Assembly (NCBI GenBank): GCA_014843695.1
Contig: CM026398.1
Location: forward strand, 19,814,683 to 19,878,682
DNA: 64,000 bases
DNA from: Archivesica marissinica
Lineage: Eukaryota > Mollusca > Bivalvia > Venerida > Vesicomyidae
Direction of reading: 5' to 3'
Shown piece by piece: positions 34,714-46,092 of the stretch; positions within the stretch are counted from its first letter, which is position 1, and every line of letters starts with the position of its first letter. The translations under genes and the position numbers were made by a program. Under the pieces are notes generated by a model. The model was not told the origin of the DNA, did not search any database, and saw only the letters and a list, made by a program, of their open reading frames with translations.

Positions 34714-35478
34714 CAGTGAAACCCCTCTAAACCGAACAACTTCCGGACCGGAAGAGAAGTTCGGTTTGGAGGGGTTTTCGGATTAGAGGGGTTTTCGGAT
34801 GAGGGGGGGGGGGAGATAAAGTTTTGAACAAATGTCTGTATGAATACAGGAATAACAAGAAATGACACTAAAATTATTTTTGGTTCTGTATTTGATCAAT
34901 AATTATGAAATATAATTATCAATGTTATGCCTTAAATAATGATAGTCTGCCTTTTGTGAAATCCCATACACATCTAATTAGATCGTATTAAAACTAATTA
35001 CTCAAACATGAAAAGAGATTAACAAACCTGCAATTGCAAAGGACATAATTAAATAGTGTCCAGTCGTAATCCATTTGAAAACAACGTAATTAAAACCAAT
35101 TTTCAGCATCATTGGTTTTTATCACGCCTTTATGTTCTCACAACACCACGTCGTATGTAAACAATACGGATAAAACACCAATATGCCGACTGATTAATTG
35201 ACTTGTGAAAACACGGAAGGTGCTATGTTTCAGGTGAGACAAAGGTTATTTCGGATCCGGATTTTACGCCGCTGGCTGTTCGGTTTTCAGGGGTAATTTG
35301 CAATAGAAATGTGCACACATGGTCCCGAAAACTTGTCCGGTATTCGGAAAAGAGAGGTTCTGGTTTAGAGAGGTTTTTTTACAATGAACAAAGAAGGGAA
35401 AATATCGGGACCGCGAACATTTTCCGGTTTGGAGGGAATTCCGATTTAGAGGGGTTCCGGTTTTGAGGGGTTTCACTG
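34714..35478. mobile_element. Tigger/pogo-like non-autonomous element, 765 bp
   Basis: The left end CAGTGAAACCCCTCTAAACC pairs with the right end GAGGGGTTTCACTG; TA on both sides (34712-34713 and 35479-35480). Repeats of GGTTTGGAGGGGTTTTCGG near both ends extend the TIRs. No transposase frame. Confidence 0.78.
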
Positions 35479-35489
35479 TAATACGTTTT

Positions 35490-35718
35490 TACAATTTTCA
35501 AACAAATTTTTTTTTTGGTTTTTACAATTTTCAAACAAAATTGTGTCTAGTAAGATACACTGGCCCATTATAAAGCACTCCTTCTATTCAAATGTATTTA
35601 ATGGTTGTACTGTGCATTTTAACCCTATTTTGCAGAAGTATATTAAAGAACACCATTTAAGGAAGCGATCACACGCTTTCTCACTTCTCCCAAAAATTCT
35701 GACCTAGAATGAACCCTG
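35490..35718 (+). mobile_element. hAT-like MITE, family H1, right-hand fragment
   Basis: It matches 5035-5233 nearly base for base (AAGATACACTGGCCCATTAT, GGAAGCGATCACACGCTTTC, GACCTAGAATGAACCCTG) and is truncated at the left. It starts only about 10 bp from the end of the Tigger-like element. Confidence 0.75.
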
Positions 35719-36279
35719 TTAGGTTGGTGGTTCTACCTGGTTGCCCACTTATACTTGAAAAATACTGCCAGGATGGGCACCTGGTGTCTTTCTCTTTTAA
35801 ATGCTCGTAAATCGCTATGTGTGCAACAGTTGCAGTGTCTGTGTAAACTAAAAAAAACTCCAAACCAACAAACAAATGAGATTTTGATGATGAAAAAAAT
35901 ATCCTGTGAACAAACTGATTGAATGAGTTCATGGTACAGTTATATATACCAGCTTGAAATGGTTGTTGCATGTTTGAAATGGTACACATATGCTGTAAAA
36001 CCATCTATTTTTAGGGAAGCCATCAACCTGTAGTTACTCTCCAGCTCTCATTATTTACCACCTTTGCTAAGATGGAACACAATTTCCTGCTAATTGACTG
36101 CTGCATTTATTAATATACTGCAAAGTGCAGGTGTTTTACTGCTCCAGATGATAAGGGATATATTACAAAATTCCAGGTGCCAGGCATAAGATTAATGAGC
36201 TGTTAGCTTACCTGGGCACTGAGGTTAACTGAGTGCACAAGGTGAGATGTTTGGATTTCTTTGCCTTATTCTGTGTAAT
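35719..36279. other. No gene recognised
   Basis: AT-rich DNA without recognised elements. Confidence 0.4.
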
Positions 36280-36868
36280 TCATCCGGTGTATCAGTGAAC
36301 CGTCCTGCATCCGTGTGTCAGTGAACCGTCCTGCATTCCGTGTGTCAGTGAACCGTCCTGCATCCGTGTGTCGGTGAACTGTCCTGCATCCATGTGTCAG
36401 TGAATCGACCTGCATCTGTGTGTCAGTGAACCGTCCTGCATCCGGTGTGTCAGTGAACCATCCTGCATCCGGGTCAGTGAGCCATCCTGCATCCGGTGTG
36501 TCAGTGAACTGTCCTGCATCCGGTGTGTCAGTGAACCATCCTGCATCCATGTGTCAGTGAACCGTCCTGCATCTGTGTGTCAGTGAACCGTCCTGCATCC
36601 GTGTGTCAGTGAACCATCCTGCATCCAGTGTGTCAGTGAACCATCCTGCATCCATGTGTCAGTGAACCGTCCTGCATCTGTGTGTCAGTGAACCATCCTG
36701 CATCCGTGTGTCAGTGAACCGTCCTGCATCCGTGTGTCAGTGAACTGTCCTGCATCCGTGTGTCAGTGAACCATCCTGCATATTTGTGTCAGTGAACCGT
36801 CCTGCATCTGTGTGTCAGTGAACCGTCCTGCATCCGTGTGTCAGTGAACCGTCCTGCATCCGTGTGTC
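36280..36868. repeat. About 26-bp minisatellite, about 22 copies
   Basis: The unit is CATCCGTGTGTCAGTGAACC plus GTCCTG, with length variants of 25-27 bp and an ACCATCCTG subtype. Confidence 0.93.
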
Positions 36869-38031
36869 GTTCATCCACCACCATGCATCTGTTAATTAAT
36901 TTTTGGTACGCCTACCGATATCTTGAAAAAGTGAATCTGTATGAACCATTGTGTCTATATCCACCATTTATGGTCATGATACTTGGGTTGGTGGGAAGTT
37001 ACAAAATTGTTAAAATCATGTTACGCAATCCAAGAAAATATCTAAAAATAGCACAAATTCTAAAAAATATCTTCTCACAATCCGCCAGCCGGATTTTGCC
37101 GAATCTTGGTAGGAATGAGCGATGTACAATGCTCTTTCAAAATTGTTCAGATGATGAATCTGGGGTGAAGAACGGAGTCATTGAGCTGTTGTTGAATGAA
37201 TGCATCATAGAACTGTTGTTGAATGTGTCATAGAGCCATTGTCGAACATTCAGTAGCTACGCAATATATCTATCTAGCTACCTCACTAGGCTCCTGATAG
37301 AGATAGGTAGGACAAATTCCATTGAGGCGAACATTCTGCTACAAATGGAATGGAAAGGTGCAAAATCTATATTTGTTACTGCATTCCTCAATGAGAATAT
37401 AAACTATGTAAATATTTAAAAATTGAAACACAAGTGACTTTTATTCTCAATAGCCGTTTGCTGTCAGCGTTATATGGAATAATCCATAGGACTTGTATCT
37501 ACCAACCGTACGGGAACTTTTTACATTATAATGATAGTTCAAATAATGGAAATTCATGTATGTACATTGTATGTATGTATGGGCAAAGTTGATACGGTCA
37601 TTATAGGTTGGCAATAGATTTCATAAATGAATGGCTCCATCTAATTCCTCGCCAGACTCTCTTGATTGCCTTCAATTTGCTACGGTGGATATCTGAATTT
37701 GTCACAGAATTAATGTCTCCTGACTTTTTTGTTCATCAAATATTTAAAGCCGGTTGCCAGAAAGGACATCTTAACAGAATTGTAGGGACTTGTGAGGAAG
37801 TTGATTGAATGAGACTTTAATATACAGATGGGGTTATCTTCTATTTTATGTTTTGGTGTACCTCACGTGACTACCTCATGCAAATTCTGCCATAACCCGA
37901 TCGGGCGACATTCTTCAGTATCTCATGTCAATGTCTCACCTCTGAATAGCCTCGTTCGGAACTAAATCACGCTACTTGGACGTGGCCGTTTAATTTCAAT
38001 GTGATTTTTTTGGTTATGCCACCATGTTGTT
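36869..38031. other. No gene recognised
   Basis: AT-rich DNA. Two open frames (about 36890-37233 and 37608-37808) show no domain I can name. Confidence 0.4.
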
Positions 38032-38043
38032 TTCATGTAGTCT

Positions 38044-38331
38044 ACAGACGGATATGTAGTCCAGTGGTAACACGCTGGACTGGTAATCCAGGGATCGCAG
38101 GTTCGATCCCCCATCTGACCCTAATAAAATTAACAGTCTTTCAGATGGGACGTTAAACCGAGGTCTCGTGTCGGTGCTTTACACCGTGCACGTAAAAGAA
38201 CCAGAGGAGATTCTGGAATGGGTCTCTGTCTGTATCATGCACTATCCTCCAAAATCTAAAATAACTAATCTCTTCAGGAGGCGTCGCTCATATGGGCAAC
38301 CGGTAGCGACGATAAATAAATGTAAAAACAC
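38044..38331 (+). mobile_element. SINE-A copy, full length, 12-bp target duplication
   Basis: Head ACAGACGGATATGTAGTCCA with A box, anticodon arm CTGGACTGGTAATCCAG, B box GGTTCGATCCCC, then the 200-bp body and GGTAGCGACGATAAATAAAT tail. TTCATGTAGTCT flanks both ends (38032-38043 and 38332-38343). This is the reference copy for the family in the window. Confidence 0.93.
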
Positions 38332-38411
38332 TTCATGTAGTCTCGAGGAATGTTTTCAGCCCATTGTTCTGTATAACAAAATAAATATTTCATCTTGGAG
38401 TGTGATATTTA

Positions 38412-39353
38412 CCGTATTTAGCTATGTATAGTGCGCACATTTATTACTGAAATCCTCATCCATTTTATCTACTGCGCATTATACACCAGTACAGACATCA
38501 GGACATTTTTTCCCGGACCAAAATTGACCAATATTTCATGAAATTCGACCCGAACGGCCCCACAGTCATTCTATAATTTGTTACATTCGACAAACGTTAT
38601 AAACTAGCTATTAAAACCAGTTGCCGATAGTCTATATAAATAAATGAAATGAATAAGACCACAAAATTAGCATATATTGCGTTTATTTTGGCAAACTGAA
38701 GAATTTAATTGAAATTACTAAATGCATAAAAAAATGGCGATTTGATAACATCACGTGGTTTTATCGTATGTAATATTTCCCGTACTTTTCGCGTACTTCG
38801 CCGCATAAACCGACACTACACTGCCTTCGTACGATATCATAGAGGTAAAGAAACTTTGTAATTATAGTTTATTTGATTTAATATACCGTATGTTTTTAAA
38901 TAAGACATGATTAAAGACACGATGTATTGGTTATTTTTACGGGAAATATTTACTATGTACAATGCATTGCAGTATTTCAATTGTTTGTAGCGATAATTAA
39001 TTTCGACAAACCATTCACAATGGGTCCCAGTTAATTAGGTAGGCTACATGTGTTGAGATGTTTGAGCATCTGCTGATGTTTGAGAACGTGTTGAGATGTT
39101 TGAGAACGCTATGCATGTAATTTTCATGAAATCATGCCTGAGTGCGTTACCGTTTCTCGAGTGATTAATATATGTTGTAAAAATCACGGAGCACAATTTT
39201 TAGCGATTCTTGAGAAATGTTAAATTTTGACTTGGAAAATTGCGTTTTTCACGTGCGCAGTATACATCGGAACTCAGTTTTTCCACCGATTTTCGTGCCA
39301 AATCATGGGTGCGCATTATACACGATAGCGCACTATACATAGCTAAATACGGT
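38412..39353. mobile_element. TA-flanked non-autonomous element, 942 bp
   Basis: The left TIR CCGTATTTAGCTATGTATAG then TGCGC is matched perfectly by the right end, with TA on both sides (38410-38411 and 39354-39355). Subterminal GCGCATTATACAC words recur in both arms. TA targets suggest Tc1/mariner affinity. No transposase frame is visible. Confidence 0.82.
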
Positions 39354-39594
39354 ATTGTCAACCCTCGGAAAAATAATGTTATTTTCCTCGGTTTGACAGG
39401 TTCGAAACTTTGAATCTTGTCGTGGGTTCATTCTGATATGGCAAGTTGGTGAGCCGCCAGTTAGTTAAATAATGGTTACCTTGGTTACCCTGGTTGCTGT
39501 ACTTGGCCTGCTGCAAGGATAGGATTCGGGAAGTACTGTATGATGTTCATAAGAGGTGTCTGAATAGTGAGAAATGACTGCATGGCCCTTTCAA

Positions 39595-39955
39595 TGAGAA
39601 ACATCAGTCAGTTACTGCCCCTGAATACTCCTAATAGTTATATTGGTCCTCTTAATTGGTTTCCTCTGTTTTTGTTGCTTTATCCTTTGCACCATATGTT
39701 TTCCATTCTTGTCCGTAATCGCATCTTATAATTATGAAATTATTAAATCTCGACAGTTATCCTTTAGCATGTCCAATGGATACCTTACTGTAAAAATTGG
39801 TTCAATTAGTTAACACGATTTTGATCAAATTACATTTATCCTAATGCAACATCTGTTTAGACGACAACAGTAAAAACAAAGGATTCCAACTAAAAGGACC
39901 AATGTACAGTACAGTACAATGTACATGACGTTATCCATCAAGGGAGGTAATAGAA
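39595..39955 (+). mobile_element. Family M repeat element
   Basis: It starts GAGAAACATCAGTCAGTTAC then TGCCCCTGAATACTC and ends CATCAAGGGAGGTAATAG. Internal arms TTGGTCCTCTTAATTGG and CCAACTAAAAGGACCAA are inverted. Confidence 0.75.
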
Positions 39956-40259
39956 AAAAGGGGTGTTACTCTAATAAATAAACAAATACGTAACTTTTTA
40001 CATAGGCTACCAGTATGTGTCATAGTACAACAGTGCCATTCACTATAAAGCTAGCAGTGAAGATAAGTCAAATATATCATGTAATTTCATTACAATTGTG
40101 TTATAATGAGTAAAACACATCAATGAATTGTCGTCTGCTACAATTGCTTCAGTTATATATAGCCTTTACTTTACCCAGCATGCAAAGAGTTAAGAGACAA
40201 AGTGTTAGATATTTCTTAAATCCTCCTCAGCAGACAGATTTTTAGCTAGTGAGAGACTT
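39956..40259. other. No gene recognised
   Basis: AT-rich spacer before the CTCCCTTAAA array. Confidence 0.35.
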
Positions 40260-40329
40260 TGGAGAATCTATCTTCCTGAGCTGCCTCTATGTTGAGCTCA
40301 GGAAAAAGTAGGACACTGCTTTTCAAGTC

Positions 40330-40622
40330 AACAAACTTCTCAAACTTCTCCCTTAAAACTCTACCTTCAAACTCTACCTTCTTCCATAAAACTATACATT
40401 CTCCCTTAAGCAATACCTTCTCCCTCAAACTATACTGTCTCCCTTAAACTATACCTTCTCCCTTAAAACTATGCATTCTCCCTTAAAATGTGCATTCTCC
40501 CTTAAAACTGTACTGTTCTCCTTTATGTACCTACCATCTCCCTTAAAACTCTACATTCTCACTTAAAACACTACATTCTCCCTTAAAACTCTACCATCTC
40601 CCTTAAAACTCTACCTTATCCC
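40330..40622. repeat. About 20-bp minisatellite, TCTCCCTTAAAACTATACAT
   Basis: About 14 imperfect units, many of the form CTCCCTTAAAACTCTACC. Length varies from 18 to 22 bp. Confidence 0.85.
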
Positions 40623-41229
40623 TGATTTAGAATGTGTAGCCTCTTTATGAGTTTATTTAGAATACGTTGCAGCGTACACTGAGATTATTGGACAAGAAAT
40701 TATGTTGTAGAACTGGTTTTTGTGAATTAATTCCCAGGTTTATAGGGATATCTGTTTACAAAATGAGCAATAACTTAATGAATTGTAAGTTAAAACTGGG
40801 ATATGTTTGCATATGGTTTCTTGTTTTATTTGCTTCCATAATAAAATAGAAACACTGCATGTAGAGACTTCATAACTGATTAATAAAATACAGTGATAGT
40901 GGCAGCTGTCCCTGTGATGTCCTGGATACAGCAGCTGTCATGTGATGCCGGAGACTGTCACATGGTGTCTCGCTGTTTGACAGATCGTTCACTAGAAATC
41001 CAGTGGTGTGTGCTTACCCTGTCAGACTAAAAACAGATTCGATACTATTCAAAACATAAAGCACTTAGATGTATTGATCATTAAAGCCTGTTTATTTGTT
41101 TACTTAGAATGTGCTGCACACCGAGATATTCTAAGGAGTGGATGACTAGGAAAACAGAGTTACTGTCGTATATTTTCTTTTTTTAAGTTATTTACATTGT
41201 AGAGTAAAGTCTAGAAGATTTGCCACAAA
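40623..41229. other. No gene recognised
   Basis: AT-rich, apparently unique DNA. Confidence 0.4.
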
Positions 41230-41510
41230 CAAACATTTTTTAAATTTGTTTTGGATTACCTCCCTTATGTAGTTGTATTGTTGAAAATGGTTGTTTACTA
41301 AAGCTAACAGTAGAAAATTAACAAACATTTTTTATTTTTGGATTTTGGATTACCTCCCTTTATGCATTTGTATTGTTGAAAATGGTTGTTTACTAATGCT
41401 AACAGTAGAAAATTAACAAACATTTTTTGGATTACCTCCCTTTTTGTATTGGTATTGTTGAAAATGGTTGTTTACTAAAGCTAACAGTAGAAAATTAACA
41501 AATATTTTAG
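41230..41510. repeat. About 95-105-bp tandem repeat, three copies
   Basis: Units contain GGATTACCTCCCTT, GTATTGTTGAAAATGGTTGT and GCTAACAGTAGAAAATTAAC. The third copy lacks part of the T-rich linker and leads directly into the 30-bp array. Confidence 0.9.
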
Positions 41511-41511
41511 A

Positions 41512-43775
41512 TTGCTGATTAGAGATGTTGCCCACACCGATTGCTGATTAGAGATGTTGCCCACACCGATTGCTGATTAGAGATGTTGCCCCACATTGAT
41601 TGCTGTTTAGAGTTGTTGCCCCACATTGATTGCTGTTTAGAGTTGTTGCCCCACATTGATTGCTGATTAGAGCTGTTGCCCCACATTGATTGCTGATTAG
41701 AGCTGTTGCCCCACATTGATTGCTGTTTAGAGCTGTTGCCCACACCGATTGCTGATTAGAGATGTTGCCCCACATTGATTGCTGTTTAGAGATGTTGCCC
41801 CACATTGATTGCTGTTTAGAGTTGTTGCCCCACATTGATTGCTGTTTAGAGTTGTTGCCCCACATTGATTGCTGATTAGAGCTGTTGCCCCACATTGATT
41901 GCTGTTTAGAGCTGTTGCCCCACATTGATTGCTGTTTAGAGCTGTTGCCCACACCGATTGCTGATTAGAGATGTTGCCCCACATTGATTGCTGTTTAGAG
42001 ATGTTGCCCCACATTGATTGCTGTTTAGAGTTGTTGCCCCACATTGATTGCTGTTTAGAGTTGTTGCCCCACATTGATTGCTGATTAGAGCTGTTGCCCC
42101 ACATTGATTGCTGTTTAGAGCTGTTGCCCCACATTGAGTGCTGTTTAGAGTTGTTGCCCCACAATGATTGCTGTTTAGAGTTGTTGCCCCACATTGGTTG
42201 CTGTTTAGAGCTGTTGCCCCACAATGATTGCTGTTTAGAGCTGTTGCCCCACATTGATTGCTGTTTAGAGCTGTTGCCCCACATTGAGTGCTGTTTAGAG
42301 TTGTTGCCCCACATTGATTGCTGTTTAGAGTTGTTGCCCCACATTGAGTGCTGTTTAGAGTTGTTGCCCGACATTGAGTGCTGTTTAGAGCTGTTGCCCC
42401 ACAATGATTGCTGTTTAGAGCTGGTGCACCACATTGATTGCTGTTTAGAGTTGTTGCCCCACATTGATTGCTGTTTAGAGTTGTTGCCCCACATTGATTG
42501 CTGTTTAGAGCTGTTGCCCCACAATGATTGCTGTTTAGAGCTGTTGCCCCACAATGATTGCTGTTTAGAGCTGGTGCCCCACATTGATTGCTGTTTAGAG
42601 CTGTTGCCCCACATTGATTGCTGTTTAGAGCTGTTGCCCCACATTGATTGCTGTTTAGAGCTGTTGCCCCACATTGATTGCTGTTTAGAGCTGTTGCCCC
42701 ACATTGATTGCTGTTTAGAGCTGTTGCCCCACATTGATTGCTGTTTAGACCTGGTGCCCCACAGTGATTGCTGTTTAGAGCTTGTGCCCCGCAGTGATTG
42801 CTGTTTAGAGCTGTTGCACCACAATGATTGCTGTTTAGAGCTGGTGCCTACAATGATTGTTGTTTAGAGGTGTTGCCCCACAATGGTTGCTGTTTAGAGC
42901 TGGTGGCCCGCACTGATTGCTGTTTAGAGCTTGTGCCCCACATTGATTGCTGTTTAGAGCTGTTGCCCCACATTGATTGCTGTTTAGAGCTGTTGCCCCA
43001 CATTGATTGCTGTTTAGAGCTGTTGCCCCACATTGATTGCTGTTTAGAGCTGTTGCCCCACATTGATTGCTGTTTAGAGCTGTTGCCCCACATTGATTGC
43101 TGTTTAGACCTGGTGCCCCACAGTGATTGCTGTTTAGAGCTTGTGCCCCGCAGTGATTGCTGTTTAGAGCTGTTGCACCACAATGATTGCTGTTTAGAGC
43201 TGGTGCCTACAATGATTGTTGTTTAGAGGTGTTGCCCCACAATGGTTGCTGTTTAGAGCTGGTGGCCCGCACTGATTGCTGTTTAGAGCTTGTGCCCCGC
43301 AGTGATTGCTGTTTAGAGGTGTTGCCCCACAATGATTGCTGTTTAGAGCTGGTGGCCCACACTGATTGCTGTTTAGAGCTTGTGCCCTGCTGTTTAGAGC
43401 TTGTGCCCCGCAGTGATTGCTGTTTAGAGGTGTTGCCCCACAATGGTTGCTGTTTAGAGCTGTTGCCCCACACTGATTGCTGTTTAGAGCTGGTGCCCCA
43501 CAGTGATTGCTGTTTAGAGGTGTTGCCCCACAATGATTGCTGTTTAGAGGTGTTGCCCCACAATGGTTGCTGTTTAGAGGTGTTGCCCCACAATGGTTGC
43601 TGTTTAGAGCTGTTGCCCCACAATGATTGCTGTTTAGAGCTTGTGCCCCACAATGATTGCTGTTTAGAGCTGGTGCACCACAATGATTGCTGTTTAGAGC
43701 TTGTGCCCCACAGTGATTGCTGTTTAGAGCTGGTGCCCCACAATGATTGCTGTTTAGAGCTGGTGCCCCACAATC
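41512..43775. repeat. 2.26-kb satellite of 30-bp units
   Basis: About 75 units of TTGCTGTTTAGAGCTGTTGC plus CCCACATTGA, with a few 29-bp units on the left. A higher-order repeat of 359 bp is seen (GGTGCCTACAATGATTGTTG at 42843 and 43202). The 30-bp period gives long frames on both strands, up to 365 codons. They are not credible genes: several overlap, start and end inside the array, and encode only the repeat. Confidence 0.96.
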
Positions 43776-44680
43776 AACTTTCATCTTTGTAAATGTTGAT
43801 TTACTAAACACTAGGATCAACTTTCATCTACAGACGGATCTGTAGTCCAGTGGTAACACGCTGGACTGGTAATCCAGGAATCGCAGGCCCCCCCCCCCGT
43901 CTGACCCTAATAAAATTAACAGTCTTTCAGATGGGACGTTAAACCGAGGTCGTGTGTCGGTGCTTTACACCGTGCACGTAAAAGAACCAGAGGACACTCT
44001 GGAATGGGTCTCTTTCTGTATCATTGCACTATCCTCCAAAAATCTAAAATGACTAATCTCTTCAGGAGGCGTCGCTCATATGGGCAACCGGTAGCGACGA
44101 TAAATAAACGTAAAACACACACACACACTTTCATCTTTGTAAATGTTGATTTACTAAACACTATGATCAACTTTCATATTTGTAAATGTTGTGTTACTAT
44201 AAACACGATGATCAACTTTCATCTTTGTAAATGTTGATTTACTAAACACTATGATCAACTTTCATATTTGTAAATGTTGATTTACTAAACACTAGGATCA
44301 ACTTTCATCTTTGTAAATGTTGATTTACTAAACACTATGATCAACTTTCATCTTTGTAAATGTTGATTTACTAAACACTAGGATCAACTTTCATATTTGT
44401 AAATGTTGATTTACTAAACACTAGGAACAACTTTCATATTTGTAAATGTTGATTTACTAAACACGAGGATCAACTTTCATCTTTGTAAATGTTGATTTAC
44501 TAAACACGAGGATCAACTTTCATCTTTGTAAATGTTGATTTACTAAACACGAGGATCAACTTTCATATTTGTAAATGTTGATTTACTAAACACGAGGATC
44601 AACTTTCATCTTTGTAAATGTTGATTTACTAAACATGAGGATCAACTTATCTTTGTAAATGTTAGCTATAGATTTATTTT
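43776..44680. repeat. 43-bp minisatellite interrupted by a SINE
   Basis: The unit is CAACTTTCATCTTTGTAAAT then GTTGATTTACTAAACACTAG and GAT. About one and a half copies precede and 12 follow the SINE-A insertion at 43830-44126. Units are highly similar, differing in CATCTTT/CATATTT and CTAGG/CGAGG. Confidence 0.93.
43830..44126 (+). mobile_element. SINE-A copy with poly-C in place of its B box
   Basis: The head ACAGACGGATCTGTAGTCCA and body are close to the 38044 copy. The B-box segment GGTTCGATCCCCCAT is replaced by GGCCCCCCCCCCC (about 43887-43900). ACTTTCATCT flanks both ends (43820-43829 and 44127-44136). The tail ends in an (AC)n run. Confidence 0.9.
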
Positions 44681-45138
44681 TCTGCTTAAAGGGGCTTTAA
44701 CTAAATGAACAAACTCAGAATTTACAGTATCGATTGTTATTGCTATCCAGAAAGAGTACGGTGGCAAATAATTTTTTCGATACTAATTTAATTCTGCTGT
44801 TACAATTTACTGGATTTAGAATGGTGTTTGTTGTTCGTTGCTATGTGGAGAGAAAATAAAATTACGTCACAATTTCCCGGAGGTGTACATAGATCATCCT
44901 CTGTAATTGAGATGAAATAATTTAATAAACACAGCTGTTACAAACAATTTTTATGGATTTAGTTAAGATTGTACAGACAAACACTTGCCCTTTGCCGCTA
45001 TGCATTCAAGCCTTACAAGGATCATATTCAGATGTAAGTGGAGAAGTCGTGCAGCTGGCGCGCGTAAGATCAGTGGTTCTACCTGGTGTTGCATGCGCCT
45101 GCTGTACCATGCTGCTTTAGTCTACCATTAATCCATAA
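44681..45138. other. No gene recognised
   Basis: AT-rich, apparently unique DNA. Confidence 0.4.
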
Positions 45139-45376
45139 CCCTTTCAAAACCACAGGCCTCTAAATAGACTTACAAAAAGTGTAGATCCAGATGAGCCGGC
45201 TCGTAACGAGCCGTCTCATCAGGATCTGCACTTTTTGCTAGTACTAATTATTACTATTTTTAGATAAAATTACACATTTTGATAAATGAACTGGCCCAAA
45301 GGTAATTTTCTTATTAATTTATTGGTCTAAAAATATCATGCACCAGTCCATGTCAGTTACTTGGGGTTGAAATGGG
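45139..45376. mobile_element. TTAA-type MITE, family P1, with full palindrome
   Basis: TIRs CCCTTTCAAAACCACAGG and, from the right, CCCATTTCAACCCC. The left flank is ATAA, the right TTAA (45377-45380). The central palindrome AGTGTAGATCCAGATGAGCC / GGCTCGTAACGAGCC is complete. Confidence 0.82.
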
Positions 45377-45380
45377 TTAA

Positions 45381-45597
45381 CCTGCCAATCACAACTAAAG
45401 TCACTTTTGCAAACAGCAAAGAACCAGATCACACGACATGCCGTCTGATCAGGCACTATGCTGTTTGCTATTAGGATAGGGGAGCTAAAACACTTGTCTG
45501 AATAGCAAACAACATGGATCCTGATCAGACATTGTGGCTGATCTGGATCTATGTTGTTTGCACATTATTTCCATTTTATCCAGCATTTTAAGGGTTA
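45381..45597. mobile_element. TTAA-type MITE, P2 variant, abutting a P1 element
   Basis: It starts CCTGCCAATCACAACTAAAG directly after the shared TTAA and ends TTTATCCAGCATTTTAAGGG before TTAA. It contains ACCAGATCACACGACATGCC and GAATAGCAAACAACATGGAT arms. Confidence 0.7.
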
Positions 45598-45639
45598 ATG
45601 TACTTGAAAACATAAAGTCTTATTTCAATTGGCTGCAGA

Positions 45640-45697
45640 CATACAGGATCTATGTTGTTTGCTCATTCCGTCCAATTTATTCGGCAGGTTACGGGTT
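45640..45697. mobile_element. P2-type end fragment
   Basis: AGGATCTATGTTGTTTGCTC then TTTATTCGGCAGGTTACGGG and TTAA match the right end of the 12718-12908 type. Confidence 0.6.
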
Positions 45698-45819
45698 AAT
45701 GTGTGGTAAGTTGCTCTATTACCGTAATTATTCTACGCTTCACTGACCTTCCACAAAATATCCCCATCCCACATCATATGCATGCCTGATGTTGCAACCC
45801 AAAAAATAGTTCCACATGC

Positions 45820-46092
45820 AAACATAAAGCTCCAAGTAAAACGGACAGTTCCAAGTAAAACAGACAGCTACAAGTAAAACAGACAGTTCCAAGTAAAACA
45901 GACAGCTACAAGTAAAACAGACAGTTCCAAGTAAAACAGACAGCTCCAAGTAAAACAGACAGCTCCAAGTAAAACAGACAGCTACAAGTAAAACAGACAG
46001 TTCCAAGTAAAACAGACAGCTCCAAGTAAAACAGACAGCTCCAAGTAAAACAGACAGTTCCAAGTAAAACAGACAGTTCCAAGTAAAGAATA
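45820..46092. repeat. 19-bp minisatellite, about 14 copies
   Basis: The unit TCCAAGTAAAACAGACAGT alternates with TACAAGTAAAACAGACAGC in the left half. 19 is not a multiple of 3, so the peptide theme appears in overlapping frames. Confidence 0.94.

Noticed and set aside
38044..38125. Possible tRNA-Thr gene (A box, B box and GGT anticodon loop present)
   Set aside because: It is the head of a 288-bp SINE with a shared body, A-rich tail and target duplication; other copies in the window have the same head.
41512..43792. Several long frames on both strands (up to 365 codons) with HIDCCLELLP- or SKQQSMWGN-type repeats
   Set aside because: The 30-bp period keeps any frame open. Frames overlap on both strands, begin and end inside the array and encode nothing else.
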